Part shown: positions 14,301-24,532 of the stretch, piece after piece
Numbering within the stretch: the first letter of the stretch is position 1
How the letters are laid out: each line of letters starts with the position of its first letter
Assembly (NCBI GenBank): GCA_018343915.1
Contig: JABRWF010000007.1
Coordinates: forward strand, 3,100,001 to 3,164,000
DNA from: Agroathelia rolfsii
Lineage: Eukaryota > Basidiomycota > Agaricomycetes > Amylocorticiales > Amylocorticiaceae
Length of the DNA stretch: 64,000 nt
Reading direction: 5' to 3'
Program-made: the position numbers and the translations under genes
The notes under the pieces: model-generated
Database searches by the model: none
Told to the model about the DNA's origin: nothing
What the model saw: the letters and a program-made list of their open reading frames with translations, nothing else

Positions 14301-14320
14301 AGATGTGGCAATTGTGCTAA
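11303..14320 (+). CDS. KRE6/SKN1: Kre6/Skn1-type beta-glucan synthesis-associated protein (GH16-like)
   Basis: Predicted 579-aa type II membrane protein needed for cell-wall beta-1,6-glucan in yeast; family members act in the ER/Golgi/plasma membrane. Exons by splice signals and frame: 11303-12012, 12077-12466, 12561-12567, 12634-12746, 13606-13755, 13824-14080, 14146-14227, 14290-14320; the lengths sum to an intact frame. A Ser/Pro-rich cytosolic tail of about 190 residues precedes one membrane segment (near 195-215, YLITYGAMFLGIVASALRIY). The lumenal part has the GH16-type motif GEIDIMES with E391, D393 and E396, followed by family-typical stretches SLNWGPLTW and GWWSQPRESY. Odd points: a 7-nt third exon encoding the end of Gly plus Asp-Trp, and an 859-nt fourth intron. 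Kre6 and Skn1 are paralogues and I cannot tell which name fits. Confidence 0.93.
12747..13605 (+). other. Unusually long (859-nt) KRE6 intron with hairpin
   Basis: The donor GTGAGT at 12747 and acceptor CACAG ending at 13605 are fixed by protein continuity (YPDQ joined to GSNVVRASLNW). The other six introns of this gene are about 60-95 nt. The interior is GC-rich and differs in texture from the T-rich intron ends. It carries an inverted repeat, GATCTCGG at 13407-13414 and CCGAGATC at 13435-13442, with a smaller palindrome ATCAAT/ATTGAT inside. This looks like an insertion, possibly a short nonautonomous element, in an originally short intron. I could not define terminal repeats or a target duplication. 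Confidence 0.6.
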
Positions 14321-15312
14321 ACGGTCAATCCCCAACCACCATACATGTTCTATCCACTACCACCTCAATCTGCTTGGGATACCTAATATTACTACTCTCG
14401 CATCACTATGAAAGGACACTAAGCAGTTAGTAGTGCCGCCTCCGCCTCCCACCATTTAGACCTTTCCCTAGGCTCCTGTGTCACATTATACACCCTTCAT
14501 AACTTATCCATTTTCCATCCGATATCCATTTCCTTTTTTACTCACCACTAAAATATGCACGCCTTTTTGTTGGTTTATATGAACTCATTACTTTGGCACC
14601 ATTTTTTTCCTCTTTCAATACACCTTGGCATACCATCTTTCTTGTTGATGTTGTTGTACTTAGCGTTCAATCCGATTCTCATTGCTATCCGGACACGTCT
14701 GACTAGTTGATGGAGCACAGCGTACCTTGCTGTTTATCTTCTACCTTGAAAGAAAAACTTATTGAGGTCGTGCCTCCATCTCAGAGGTTTTGCACTTGCT
14801 TTACCATCATGATTCCCTACACTTGTTTCGTCGCTCACGCATGGTCACACACACTGCGTCGTCGGAATTCATTATTTTCAGATCCCCCCCCCCCCCCGAG
14901 CGTTGGCCACCGTGTTTGTCAGTGGATTCAGGCTTCGATGTAATCATCCTCGTTGAGTGTGAAAATGAGGCGACTACGTCTGTACCAGGCATTTGGATGT
15001 TTTTATTCTTACATTCTCAGGCTGCATCTCAACTTTCTTCTAGTTGAATTTTTTTTTTTTTGATAATTAGACACAAGGGATATATAATAGTTTCAAAACA
15101 ACAGAATACGGAGCACCCAAAATTAATTTGTGCTTGTGTACTACTGGAGTGATCAGATGCTCACTTGGACAAAACGAGTGTAGGAAGTGGTATATTGGCC
15201 TGAAATTCATATTGTTACTGGTGACGAAACTGAGATGCAATCGCTTTGTGCATAGGATACAAAGTAAGATATAATTAAACGTGTTAATGTAAAGCTATAA
15301 ATGAGCTTTTAA
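14321..15312. other. KRE6 3' region and spacer
   Basis: T-rich sequence follows the KRE6 stop and probably includes its 3' untranslated region and polyadenylation sites. A C-run lies near 14885-14897 and a T-run near 15048-15060. No coding exon or RNA gene was recognised before the tRNA. Confidence 0.6.
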
Positions 15313-15384
15313 TCCGATATGGTGTAACGGCTAACATTGCCGCCTTTCACGCGGCAGCTCGGGGTTCGATTCCCCGTATCGGAG
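15313..15384 (+). tRNA. tRNA-Glu (anticodon UUC)
   Basis: A complete 72-nt cloverleaf without intron. The acceptor stem pairs TCCGATA (15313-15319) with TATCGGA (15377-15383), and the discriminator is G15384. The anticodon stem is GCCGC/GCGGC, and the loop CTTTCAC has anticodon TTC at 15346-15348, which reads GAA and GAG Glu codons. The T arm is CGGGG-TTCGATT-CCCCG and contains the B box GGTTCGATTCC. A T-run suitable for RNA polymerase III termination follows within a few bases. CCA is not encoded, as expected for a nuclear tRNA. Confidence 0.96.
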
Positions 15385-16196
15385 TACATTTTTGTGTGCA
15401 ACTCATCGATCCTCAAGTGTGTAAGTCCGACACAGAAAAGGGCGAGATCAATAAGATCAAAGCACCACGTAGTGAACAATGGATAAGAGTATGGTAACCA
15501 GGTCATACTGGTGTATCTTGATGGTCCACTTCTGCCTCCATTTCTGTGTACCACTACCGTTGCTGGTGCTTGATCCTACATCAGGATTCTGTTTTTCCTG
15601 CTGGGCTGTGTTGATCACCGCCGCTAGAGAGCGCAATAACCCTTTCACTTTACTGCTTGAAGCGGATAAGATGTTCAAGCTCAAATCCCAGTGCCTTCAT
15701 GTCTTTTTTGCAACTATTTCATTTGACAACACTGTGATTGAACTTCAGCAGCGCTCAAATACATGAGAGCCAAGGCAGGTCGTAGAATCGTTCTGTAATA
15801 CTGTAATTCACCTGAACGACTTGCTTGATTTATTGCGCCTATCATGAATGTAATCATAATCCGGGTCGTGATACATGTTGTATGATCCATCATACATGAG
15901 CGACAATCATTTTTGTTAGCACTGCAGCGTCACTAGGAGCGAGCTGATGGCTTATGAGAGCGTTGCTTGGATTTCCAACTTGACTCCCATCGATTTTTAC
16001 TCATGATGTGCAATCATCCAGAGTACACAGCTCCACCAACGCTTAAATGAGCTACTGTATGGATGAGATTGTACGGCCTTGGTGTTGAACGCAGTTACCC
16101 CAACGGTTTTTCTCAGTACCGCCCTATTCAACCCTTCCTGCCCTCCCTCGCTGGCGAGACGGCCTTCTTTCGCGTTCGAGTCTACAGCTTCAAAAA
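15385..16196. other. Spacer between tRNA-Glu and the DUF6533-like gene
   Basis: No conserved protein or RNA was recognised. The last 100 bases before 16197 are C/T-rich (CAACCCTTCCTGCCCTCCCT) and are a plausible promoter or leader for the following gene. Confidence 0.5.
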
Positions 16197-17884
16197 ATGA
16201 GCTCGAGTGATTTATCGACTGTAGCTTCTCAAATGTTGGTACTTTCTTTCTTTACCATCGCTCACTAAGCTCACCATCAAATACCTATCATCTAGTGAAT
16301 GGTACAAATACACGGGTCTTGTGCCTACCGGTACGAGATAACTGTTGCTATGAAAATAGGGCATGAGGCGTTGACAAGTGCATGTAACGCTTCTTGGGCA
16401 CAGTCATCTTCATCTACGACTGTCTCATCACGCTGGATGTAGAAGTCAAGTACATTTGGTCACATTATTACAGGAAGATATCCATTACTTTCCTTATCCT
16501 ACGCTATAGTGGAATGGCTATGATAACATTTGAACTTACAAAGCGGTATTTCAAATTCAGGATATCTCCTAATGTATGAGTGGGCTATTTAGCTATTCAT
16601 AATATGCTTTCTTTTGTTTATTGACTATTGCATTTCGATAGATGATGTGAGGACATGAATTGATTTTGCGTCTTATAACGCGTTTCTAAGCTTCTACAAG
16701 GTGTGGATACGAAGCCAATTCTTCTGTGGTCCCAGATGTGGTATTATTTGTGTTTCAAGTTTATGTCGAAGGTAGGCTCTCCCAAATGTAAATCGAGTAA
16801 TTAATATCCAGGACTTATATGCACCTTTGCTAGTGCTGTTTTTATGGAGAATATATGCATTATATGAGAGGAGTAAGCGTTTGTTAATAGGTCTTCTTAC
16901 TACCGCAGCCATAATATCCGTTGTAGCCTCAACAGTAAGTCAATTTAAGTTTTATTTAAGCTCAGAAAGCATGTTTTTGATAGACGTAAAAAGTGTATTG
17001 GGTTATTTTTGAAATTTTCTCGAACAGAATCTTACAGGTGAGACGCTTGAGCATAGTTGATACCACATAGCGTGCTCAAATCACTGATAACACACACACA
17101 CACACACACAGTGGTATACGTTAGAGTTCCATTGGTCCATAGTGACATTCCTACCCGTTTATATAACTGCATTTGTTTTTCAGTACGGACAGCCTGTTGG
17201 GGTGGGGTTGTTCTCTGGGATTCAATCATTGTTTGCTTGACAATGATTAAATTTCACCAAAAACACCTGAAGAGCTGTATTAGAGGGCGGAAATCCTTAG
17301 AATTTTTTATCTTCAGAGATGGTGGGCACCTTCTCCAATTACGAGCCTCCAACCCTGATTTTGAATTGGTGAAATTGAAATAGGTGTAATTTATTTTTTG
17401 TAAGCCATTTTCCTGCTCAGGGCGACCGTCAAGTAGATCTGACTAAAATTGACTTGCCCTAGTGTCCTGATCGTAGTTAACTCTGCAGAAATGGTTAGCA
17501 ATGCAGTGAGTTGGCGTTTTGATATTTGAAAAACATTCGACCGTATGCACTAATGAAGCAATACAAAGGTGGTAGAGGTAAGCAAAAGGTGAATCGAGAT
17601 CAAACAATCTGAAGAACGTCTTTGGTTTATAACTTCAGGGCCCATCCAAAGGATCCTATTCGATGCTTAGTATTAGGCGAGCTGCGTCTTATTGTCTGGT
17701 TATAAACCATGATGTTAATAATTTATATGCTAGCTTATCGGCTGTTCTTCTCTGCAGGATGATTCTAAATATTTTGGAACTTTTTCATGAACCTCCAATA
17801 CATGAATTTGGCGAAGTACTAATGAGCGAGCTACCTATTATCACCACATATATTGGGTATGAACTAGAGTCTGGGACAGAGTGA
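16197..17884 (+). CDS. DUF6533-like multi-spanning membrane protein, possibly degenerate
   Basis: I recognise the DUF6533 family, membrane proteins of unknown function expanded in mushroom-forming fungi, from several blocks in order. Exon 1 is 16197-16234, exon 2 16296-16330 (EWYKYTGLVPT) and exon 3 starts at 16404 with YDCLITLDVEVKYIW, the family hallmark. Further blocks are LLVLFLWRIYALYERSKR (about 16829-16888), ending the second conserved part, and LWDSIIVCLTMIKFHQKH (about 17212-17265) with FFIFRDG just before the last intron region. A C-terminal part with LSAVLLCRMILNILE near 17726-17788 may end at the stop at 17882-17884. Middle exon borders do not resolve cleanly and stops occur in the joins I tried, so the gene may be decayed or strongly diverged. 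A better-preserved paralogue lies at 36.4-38.2 kb. Confidence 0.5.
17091..17111. repeat. (AC)n microsatellite
   Basis: Ten AC dinucleotides in a row, within an apparent intron of the DUF6533-like gene. It is a potential length-polymorphic marker. Confidence 0.9.
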
Positions 17885-19557
17885 ATAGAAGAATATTTTG
17901 TTGCCCATTATATGATACTGGTACTCGTCAGTTTATTATCAAGATTACAGAACAAATGGCGCATTGAGCTCGATAGGAAACAGGTTCATGACGTACAAAT
18001 GCTCAGTATATGCAAGCATAGACTAATTTGGTTATAACGATAACATGTTTGTAAACATCAAATCTACCATCGGTAGGCTATATTCATAGAATATAGTATA
18101 TCCATCATTTAGTATTTCTAACTTTAATGACGATGCGATATTGATATATTCGAAAGAAGTCGTATATCATATGCGAAGTCTGAAGTCATTTGCCATCAAA
18201 CAGCAAGTAGACTATCTACTGCATTGAATGCTCCGCGTCAGAAGGTGTCTTACTTACGTATAGAGTACTCCATCGTTAATATGCCAGTGGCCTTTCCAAA
18301 TTTCGAAATGAAGTGGCGCCAAGTGCTAGTGAAAAACAAGGAAAAGTAGGTGATGCGGCACGCATAAAACATGCCTTAGCACTCATACCTTTCGACTTGG
18401 AGCTGACTCTCATACATTTCAATGAGTACAGAAATATCAGCCTACAGTGCGCATCATGCATGGCCGTCACGAATGATGCCAGAATTGATGAATGTTCTTT
18501 GGCACATCCCCGATTCTTCATGAATATACTAGTATCGTTTTGATTTCGAAAGACTATGGCGGGGAATTGAATATTCCAACTAAGATATTTGGATCAAGAT
18601 TTTACCAGTCCACTAGGCTATGGGCATGTGTATCCATGCCATTGTTGGGGTTTCCTGTCACTGCTGCGATGATAACAGTAGGTGCGGAAGCAATACATGT
18701 GACATATCGTGGCTATAGCTAGTTGCCAGTGTGTGTTTAGAAAATGCTGACACCATCGATGGCACAAATGGAAGGGGCTCGGGCCGAAAAAAGGCATAGA
18801 TAACCTCGGAGCTACTAGTAGCGATACAGAACATGAGTTGATGGGACTCTGATGATATCCTATGCAGCAGGGTTGGTGTGCTGCAACTGAATGCAAGGAC
18901 TGATGCTGCCAGTGTACTGATGAACGGCAGGAGAAATGACAGTGGCCACCGAGAGCCTACGGATATCCGTTTGAACTAAACTTGACTAGCTATTCAGCTC
19001 GGATGTCGAGCGCATCATTGGCAATACCACATGTACTAACTCCACACGCACAGTCGTGCATAGAAGCACGTTTTGTTAGGCTATCATCAATTCATTTTAG
19101 CCTAAGCCTGCATCCTATGTCAATATCAATGAAATGTGCCATTTAGGGCGATCTCAACTCTTACATGGTCCTATTGAGGTATCATACATGAATCGATGAC
19201 CACTTTTATACGCACAGTGATAGATCAGCTGAGAGAAACACAAGTACAATTCCATTCCCAAAGTAATACTTTCACAGCCTCTGGGTACACTAGGCTAGTT
19301 AAGAAAATCGTTTATACGGACGGAACAGTAAGAAATATAAAAATGAAGAGTAAGGAAGGACCACTGATGGGACAGAGAGATAAGTTCAGAATGTCCAAAG
19401 AATAATGAAACAAAAGTAGGATCCGGGATCTACTTAAATAAAGCCGAGATAGTCCGCTCAAACCATAAGAAGTCCTAAGAAGAGAAAGGGGGAATAGGAA
19501 GAGACTGTTTACATAGATTGGTCTCAGGTTGATGAAGGGTAGCGACTGAATTCGACT
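17885..19557. other. Intergenic spacer
   Basis: The sequence is A/T-rich. It lies between the 3' side of the DUF6533-like gene and the 3' end of the copper radical oxidase, which run toward each other. I see no conserved coding block, tRNA or repeat with defined ends. Confidence 0.5.
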
Positions 19558-22500
19558 TTAATCTTGGTTAGTGAAGTTGAATGTCAAACCAGGGGTAGTG
19601 AAGTCAGGGTATGTAGGCCAGTTCCCGAGTGAGGCAGGATCGCCACCGATGCGTACCCACTTCGAGCGAGAAGGAGTGGGTCCATCTAAGATGAAGAGTT
19701 GGTACCAGCAAGGAGGAGAAACGTTCGCGTTGGGAGGTGCGGTAATGGTGCAGGAGTTTCCGGAACAGGTGAAAGCAGGGAAAAGAGTGCGCCCACCCAT
19801 GCTGTTTCCGTGAGTAGAGGAAACGGCTAAAAATGTTGGTTAAGTAAATAATATCTGGTTACGAAGTGATGAATATATTTAATCTTACCGGAAATAAGAG
19901 AAATTCTGGCGCCAGAAAGGTCACCCTGGTAGAATGTAATATTGTTGATGGTATATTCGCCACCGTATTTCCAGTCAATCTGGTCGTCAGCGATGCTGAA
20001 TTCTGGCTGCTTATTGCCTGCAGTCAAATAGTCCGGATAGTACACTTCAATCCTGAATTCTTCTGGGTAGACCTCAGTTCCGTTAGGATAGTATGTCTGA
20101 GGGTCAGAGCCAGATCTTTTAGAAGAGCGTGCGTGGATCAGTACTGGCTCGTCTTCATAAAGTGGTTGTACATACACCAAGATTCTTCCATCATTGAGCA
20201 GAGCGGCCTCGCTGTGATACATGCGAGCTACGATGGTATCGTTGAGGACCGAGAAGCGAGAGTTGACAGGTTGTGAAGGCTAATCAAACTGTTTGAGCGC
20301 CGAACGTATTCGATATTCAAAAAGATTACTCACATCGTACATAATCGCTCCGAGGTTAGGATCACTGGCGAGGCCGAATCCAGCCACACCCTGGTGAGCA
20401 CCATTCATGATCATGAAGCGTCCTAACAACAGTGTTAGCTTTTTTTTCCCAGTGCACATAAAATAAAACATATTCACCATCGGGCAGAGCCACCATACAG
20501 GTCATGACACGCTGGGACGGCTGAGAGAGGTTTCAGAACCGAGGGGTATCATTTTAATAGATCAAACATTACCATGCGCTCAATGGTCCAAGTAGAGTTC
20601 TCTACAGTGGGCTGAGTGGAAACACAGTTGTCCAAAGCGATGGCAGCACCTGAGTGACAAGTCAGCCTAGTCATCAGAGCTTTAGAGCTGGTTGAACATA
20701 CCGATCGTAGAGCCACCGCAGATAAGGACGGTGACGGGATCCGTGTAGGGCCTAACAGAACAGATCATGAGCATAGTGTCGTATGAAATGCGGGCACACA
20801 TACGCATATTGAGGAAGAAGAACCGATGTGCCCTCCATGGGGTATGTACGTCCAGCCAAGAAATTGTTCACGGCACCTACATACAATCATCACGTATAAG
20901 TCATGATAGCTAGACGGTTGTGACAGGGTATATGCGCTTACCAGGGATGTTAGGAAGTTCCTTGACCGTCGCAAAGGTCACAGGGTCCAACAACCTCGCC
21001 TCGTTGTAATAGCCTACAATTAATTCAGTTTTGTTTTATTCTCGAGTTTGGACTGCGCATCATCAGCTCACCGATGAAGATATCTCCGGTTGGCATGACA
21101 TGAAGGAAGGGGTACAGGTTGTACGGATCCGTCCTGTTCACTGCACACACACTTATTAGCACCTCCTCGGGAATGTACTGGTCTGAAGCATGACGAACTA
21201 AAGTCGAGGAACACAACAGTATCTCCGCCAGGGGTTCTGGGCAAGATCTCGAGGTTGGGCTGGGGAGGACCGTTAGCTCCGGTTTCACCGCCTACAATCA
21301 GGATCGAGCCGTTGCTGTAGTATTGTCTTGAGCATCCTCCTTGAAGTATTTGGGAATGATATTATACTTACGCCATCATCAAGGCGGTTGGGTACCATCG
21401 ACCACGTTGCAGCTGAAGCTCGTCAGCATTTTCTTCCTGTAAGATGGGGGCCAAGTGATCAGTGATGGCAGAACTTGGTACTTAGATGAACAACCAACCC
21501 AGTCGTTGGTACCGTTCACTCCATAGGTACCGTCGGGGGTATAGAGTCGCACACCGAAAGTGGAAGTCAAAGACCAGCCACCGACGTTGATTTGTCGACC
21601 ACCAACATCCTATCATATCCGCAAAGCGTTAGGATGTACAGGGAATCGAAGATATAACAATGAAGCTTACAGGAAGGATGATGCTACCCGAGCAGAAGAT
21701 ATCGGTCTTGACGTGCATAGTGCGCCATGCCTCAAGGTAGCTGTTGGGCTCAGGCACCAAGGAAATATCGAGCTCGTATGCGCCAGTAGAGTTGGGGTAG
21801 AGCGACGTGCCCGATTTTTCGAGGAAAGTGACCTTGTTGTTAATACCCAAGGTCGAGATGAGGGGTACGACAAGACCGCCGATGAAGTACTACAGAATAT
21901 TTTTGAGAACCGTATACACATAGACCACTGTATGATAACACTTACTTCGTAGTACCCAGTGTTCTGGGGGTAATGCCAGTTTGCAATTGAGCCGTTTGGT
22001 CCGCCCCAGTAGTAAAGTTGAAGCCTTTGGGGACCTTTGTAAGATAGTTCGAGATGTCAAAAAGCTGAAATAATCGCGCATATATTGAGTTCATACCTCC
22101 GCAAAGATGGTCAGGATCGCCAGAGCAAGGCATGTCACATCCACTATCGGCCGGAAGGCCGCCATTAGTCGCAACATTCGAGACATCACCACACCCTAAA
22201 GGGTCACGGCACGCACATGGCCATTATCGTTAGTTAGGATGTAGAAAATCGGGCAGGCGGGGTGAAGGAGATAGGGCAAAGTAGATTATACGCCGGGCAC
22301 TTACAGCATTCATCGGTGTATTCCATTCCAGCCGCCGGATAGCCATAAGCCGCACAGAGGTTTAGGCACGCCTCGGCAGAGTTGTTATTACTAAGGATGT
22401 TCTGGTATGGGAAGACTAGAAAGAAGTTATTATTCAGATAACCATTAGTTATCAACAATAATGAATAGGCTTACCTCTGTTTGCTCCTGGTTCTCTGATG

Positions 22501-24532
22501 ATGCGAGCGAGGTACCAACATCAGCAGGGTCGCACATAAACCGGCGAACAAAGCGAAAGACAGAACGAAAATCAAAGCAAACAAGGGAAAAGAAAAGGCA
22601 CAGGATAAAGAACAAAAAAAAAAAGGAAAGCTTGAACACAGTGACGTACGCGTAACAACCCTGATATTGCCATTCACCGGGGAGATTTGTCGTCTGAGCC
22701 ACGGGCACGGGATAAACCGTCACGTTACTTGTGGACGAATAAACGCTCAGGCGATTCGGACCGCCACAGGCCTCGGTGCTGTTGCCGCCGCAGGGCATAT
22801 TGCAAGAAGACTCCTCACCCAAGGTTGCGCCGTTAAGCAGTGCATTGCCGCAGACTAATTGAGAAACCCAGTATTGATAAGGTTTCATTTATCAAGCTAA
22901 AAGTGGGAACGGCTAAACTTACAGCACTGGACACTATATTCAATACCGGCCAACGTGTAGTTGAGGGCATCACACGAGGCAATGCAAGACTCGACGGTAA
23001 CGTTGCTGTTATCATTGAGCTCGTCAATGAAGATACGCCCGTTGGCATTGTCACTGAAATGAGACAGTAAGAAGAATGAATTAAGATAATCGCTCATGAA
23101 ACTCACACCCAACAGCCAGAGTAATTCCACGGCGAAGGCAACCCTGAGGTGACGGGATACACCGAGGAGCTCGTCGCTCCTCCGCCTCCACCACCACCAC
23201 CACCACCTACACCAGCGGCGGGAGTCGGCACAGTACCATTGTAGTAATAAAGCGTTAGCGCGTTCCTAGGATTAATATTATGTTTGTTAGATGCTAATCC
23301 CTTCAAAGCGATAATACTGTCGCATTTAAGACACATGGGGCTTTATACTCACGGTCCACCACAGTATTCGCCCGAGTTGCCAGCGCAGGTCATGTCGCAA
23401 GAATCGAGGGAGATCGATGTAGCTCCGTTCCGCAGATCGCTATCACAGTAACACTGGTCGGCGTATTCGCTACCTGAAATATTATAACCTGCTGCGTAAC
23501 ACGCGGCCGTGCAGCTCTCAAGAGTGAAGTTCCCAGTTACACCGGCACCGTAAGACAAGGATCGTGCTCCCGTGGAATCACTGCAGATGTAGGCGGAGAG
23601 CCCAGAACAGAGAATATGTAGGAAACGACAATAAATAGAATACCAGGTCAGATGGAAGCTAATAGAAATGATTTAGAAATTCTAAAGTGAAAACACACGC
23701 ACTTGTAACATCCGAGTGAGATCCAGTTTCCAATTGTAGCAGGAATCACGGGCGGAGGCGGGGGTGCAGCTCCGCTCCAATACAGATTGATACGATTGCC
23801 TGTTCAGAGTAGATCGAATACATACATGGGGTATGACGATATTAAAAAATCAATGTATGCATGCGTGTTTTGGTCAGGCGCTAAACGAGTCAGATGGAGC
23901 GAAGTGATGCCTTACCCGCGCCGCAAGTCTCGTCGGCATTTCCCGTGCAGGCCATGTTGCAGTCCGACGAGGTTGCATTCGTTGCCCCGTTATGAATCGC
24001 GTTATCGCAATAGCACTGCGAGGCGTATTCGACGCCGGCGTAGATGTAGTCCGGTGCACAGAAAGCAATGCAGGACTCGACGGTCATGTTCGACGTATCC
24101 GTATATGAGGAGCCAGTCAGTGAGCGGGCTGCTGTGTTGTCACTGTCATTAAGCAAATAAGCAAAGGACGGGAGAAGGAAAAGTCAATGTATGCGCTGAT
24201 TTGAAAAGTATGGAAGACTGCTCACGTTATACAGCCTAAGGATGTCCAGTTGCCAGGTAAGCTACGGGACGCCAAAGACCGTTCGGTATGATGGCCTTCA
24301 TGCCTGCGATGGGACCATTCGCTAATACGTTTCACGGCATCATGCGACAGGGGGTCCGGTGCTGGGCGTGGCTTGGATTGTACACCCTATATTCAAATAC
24401 AAGATAGGGGGTTGAAAGATTCGTCCAATGAGTGTTGGGTATTCATGGAGTGTAATGATGTATTACACATACATGGAGATTAAAGGAGAGGTAGGATACA
24501 AGGAGAAGGAGAGTGGAGGTGGTCGACCTCAT
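19558..24532 (-). CDS. Secreted copper radical oxidase (glyoxal-oxidase type) with four N-terminal WSC domains
   Basis: Predicted 1056 aa, 26 exons: 24532-24473, 24386-24226, 24142-23916, 23799-23703, 23580-23353, 23265-23107, 23053-22923, 22854-22650, 22494-22475, 22415-22305, 22195-22097, 22034-21946, 21889-21671, 21609-21499, 21436-21372, 21314-21199, 21140-21072, 21013-20942, 20876-20804, 20751-20702, 20649-20573, 20520-20478, 20422-20334, 20279-20176, 20115-19889, 19826-19558; all phases agree. A signal peptide ([20 protein letters not shown]) is followed by WSC domains at about 63-150, 170-258, 302-395 and 413-500, then the oxidase domain (about 515-1056). Predicted metal-site residues by family analogy: C595 crosslinked to Y654 (RWYPTA), with Y878 and H879 (RMYHSEA) and H973 (THGNS). 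The family oxidises aldehydes such as glyoxal to acids, making H2O2 outside the cell; WSC domains probably bind wall glycans. The substrate is not predictable. Confidence 0.95.
20116..20175 (-). other. 60-nt intron readable in frame in the oxidase gene
   Basis: The GTATGT donor and AAAAG acceptor remove 60 nt without stops or frame change. Splicing gives GRILVSGSDPQ, the usual glyoxal-oxidase sequence after the copper ligands. Retention would insert 20 residues right behind the active site. The conserved family sequence argues for the spliced form. Confidence 0.75.
22475..22494 (-). other. 20-nt microexon of the WSC oxidase
   Basis: This exon encodes only the AEPGANR segment of the fourth WSC domain, which links GCY to the block [16 protein letters not shown]. 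It is bounded by acceptor CATCAG and donor GTAAGC. Both flanking joins keep frame and restore the normal WSC spacing between the first two cysteines, which supports the exon. The upstream intron is about 155 nt and very pyrimidine-rich. Confidence 0.8.
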
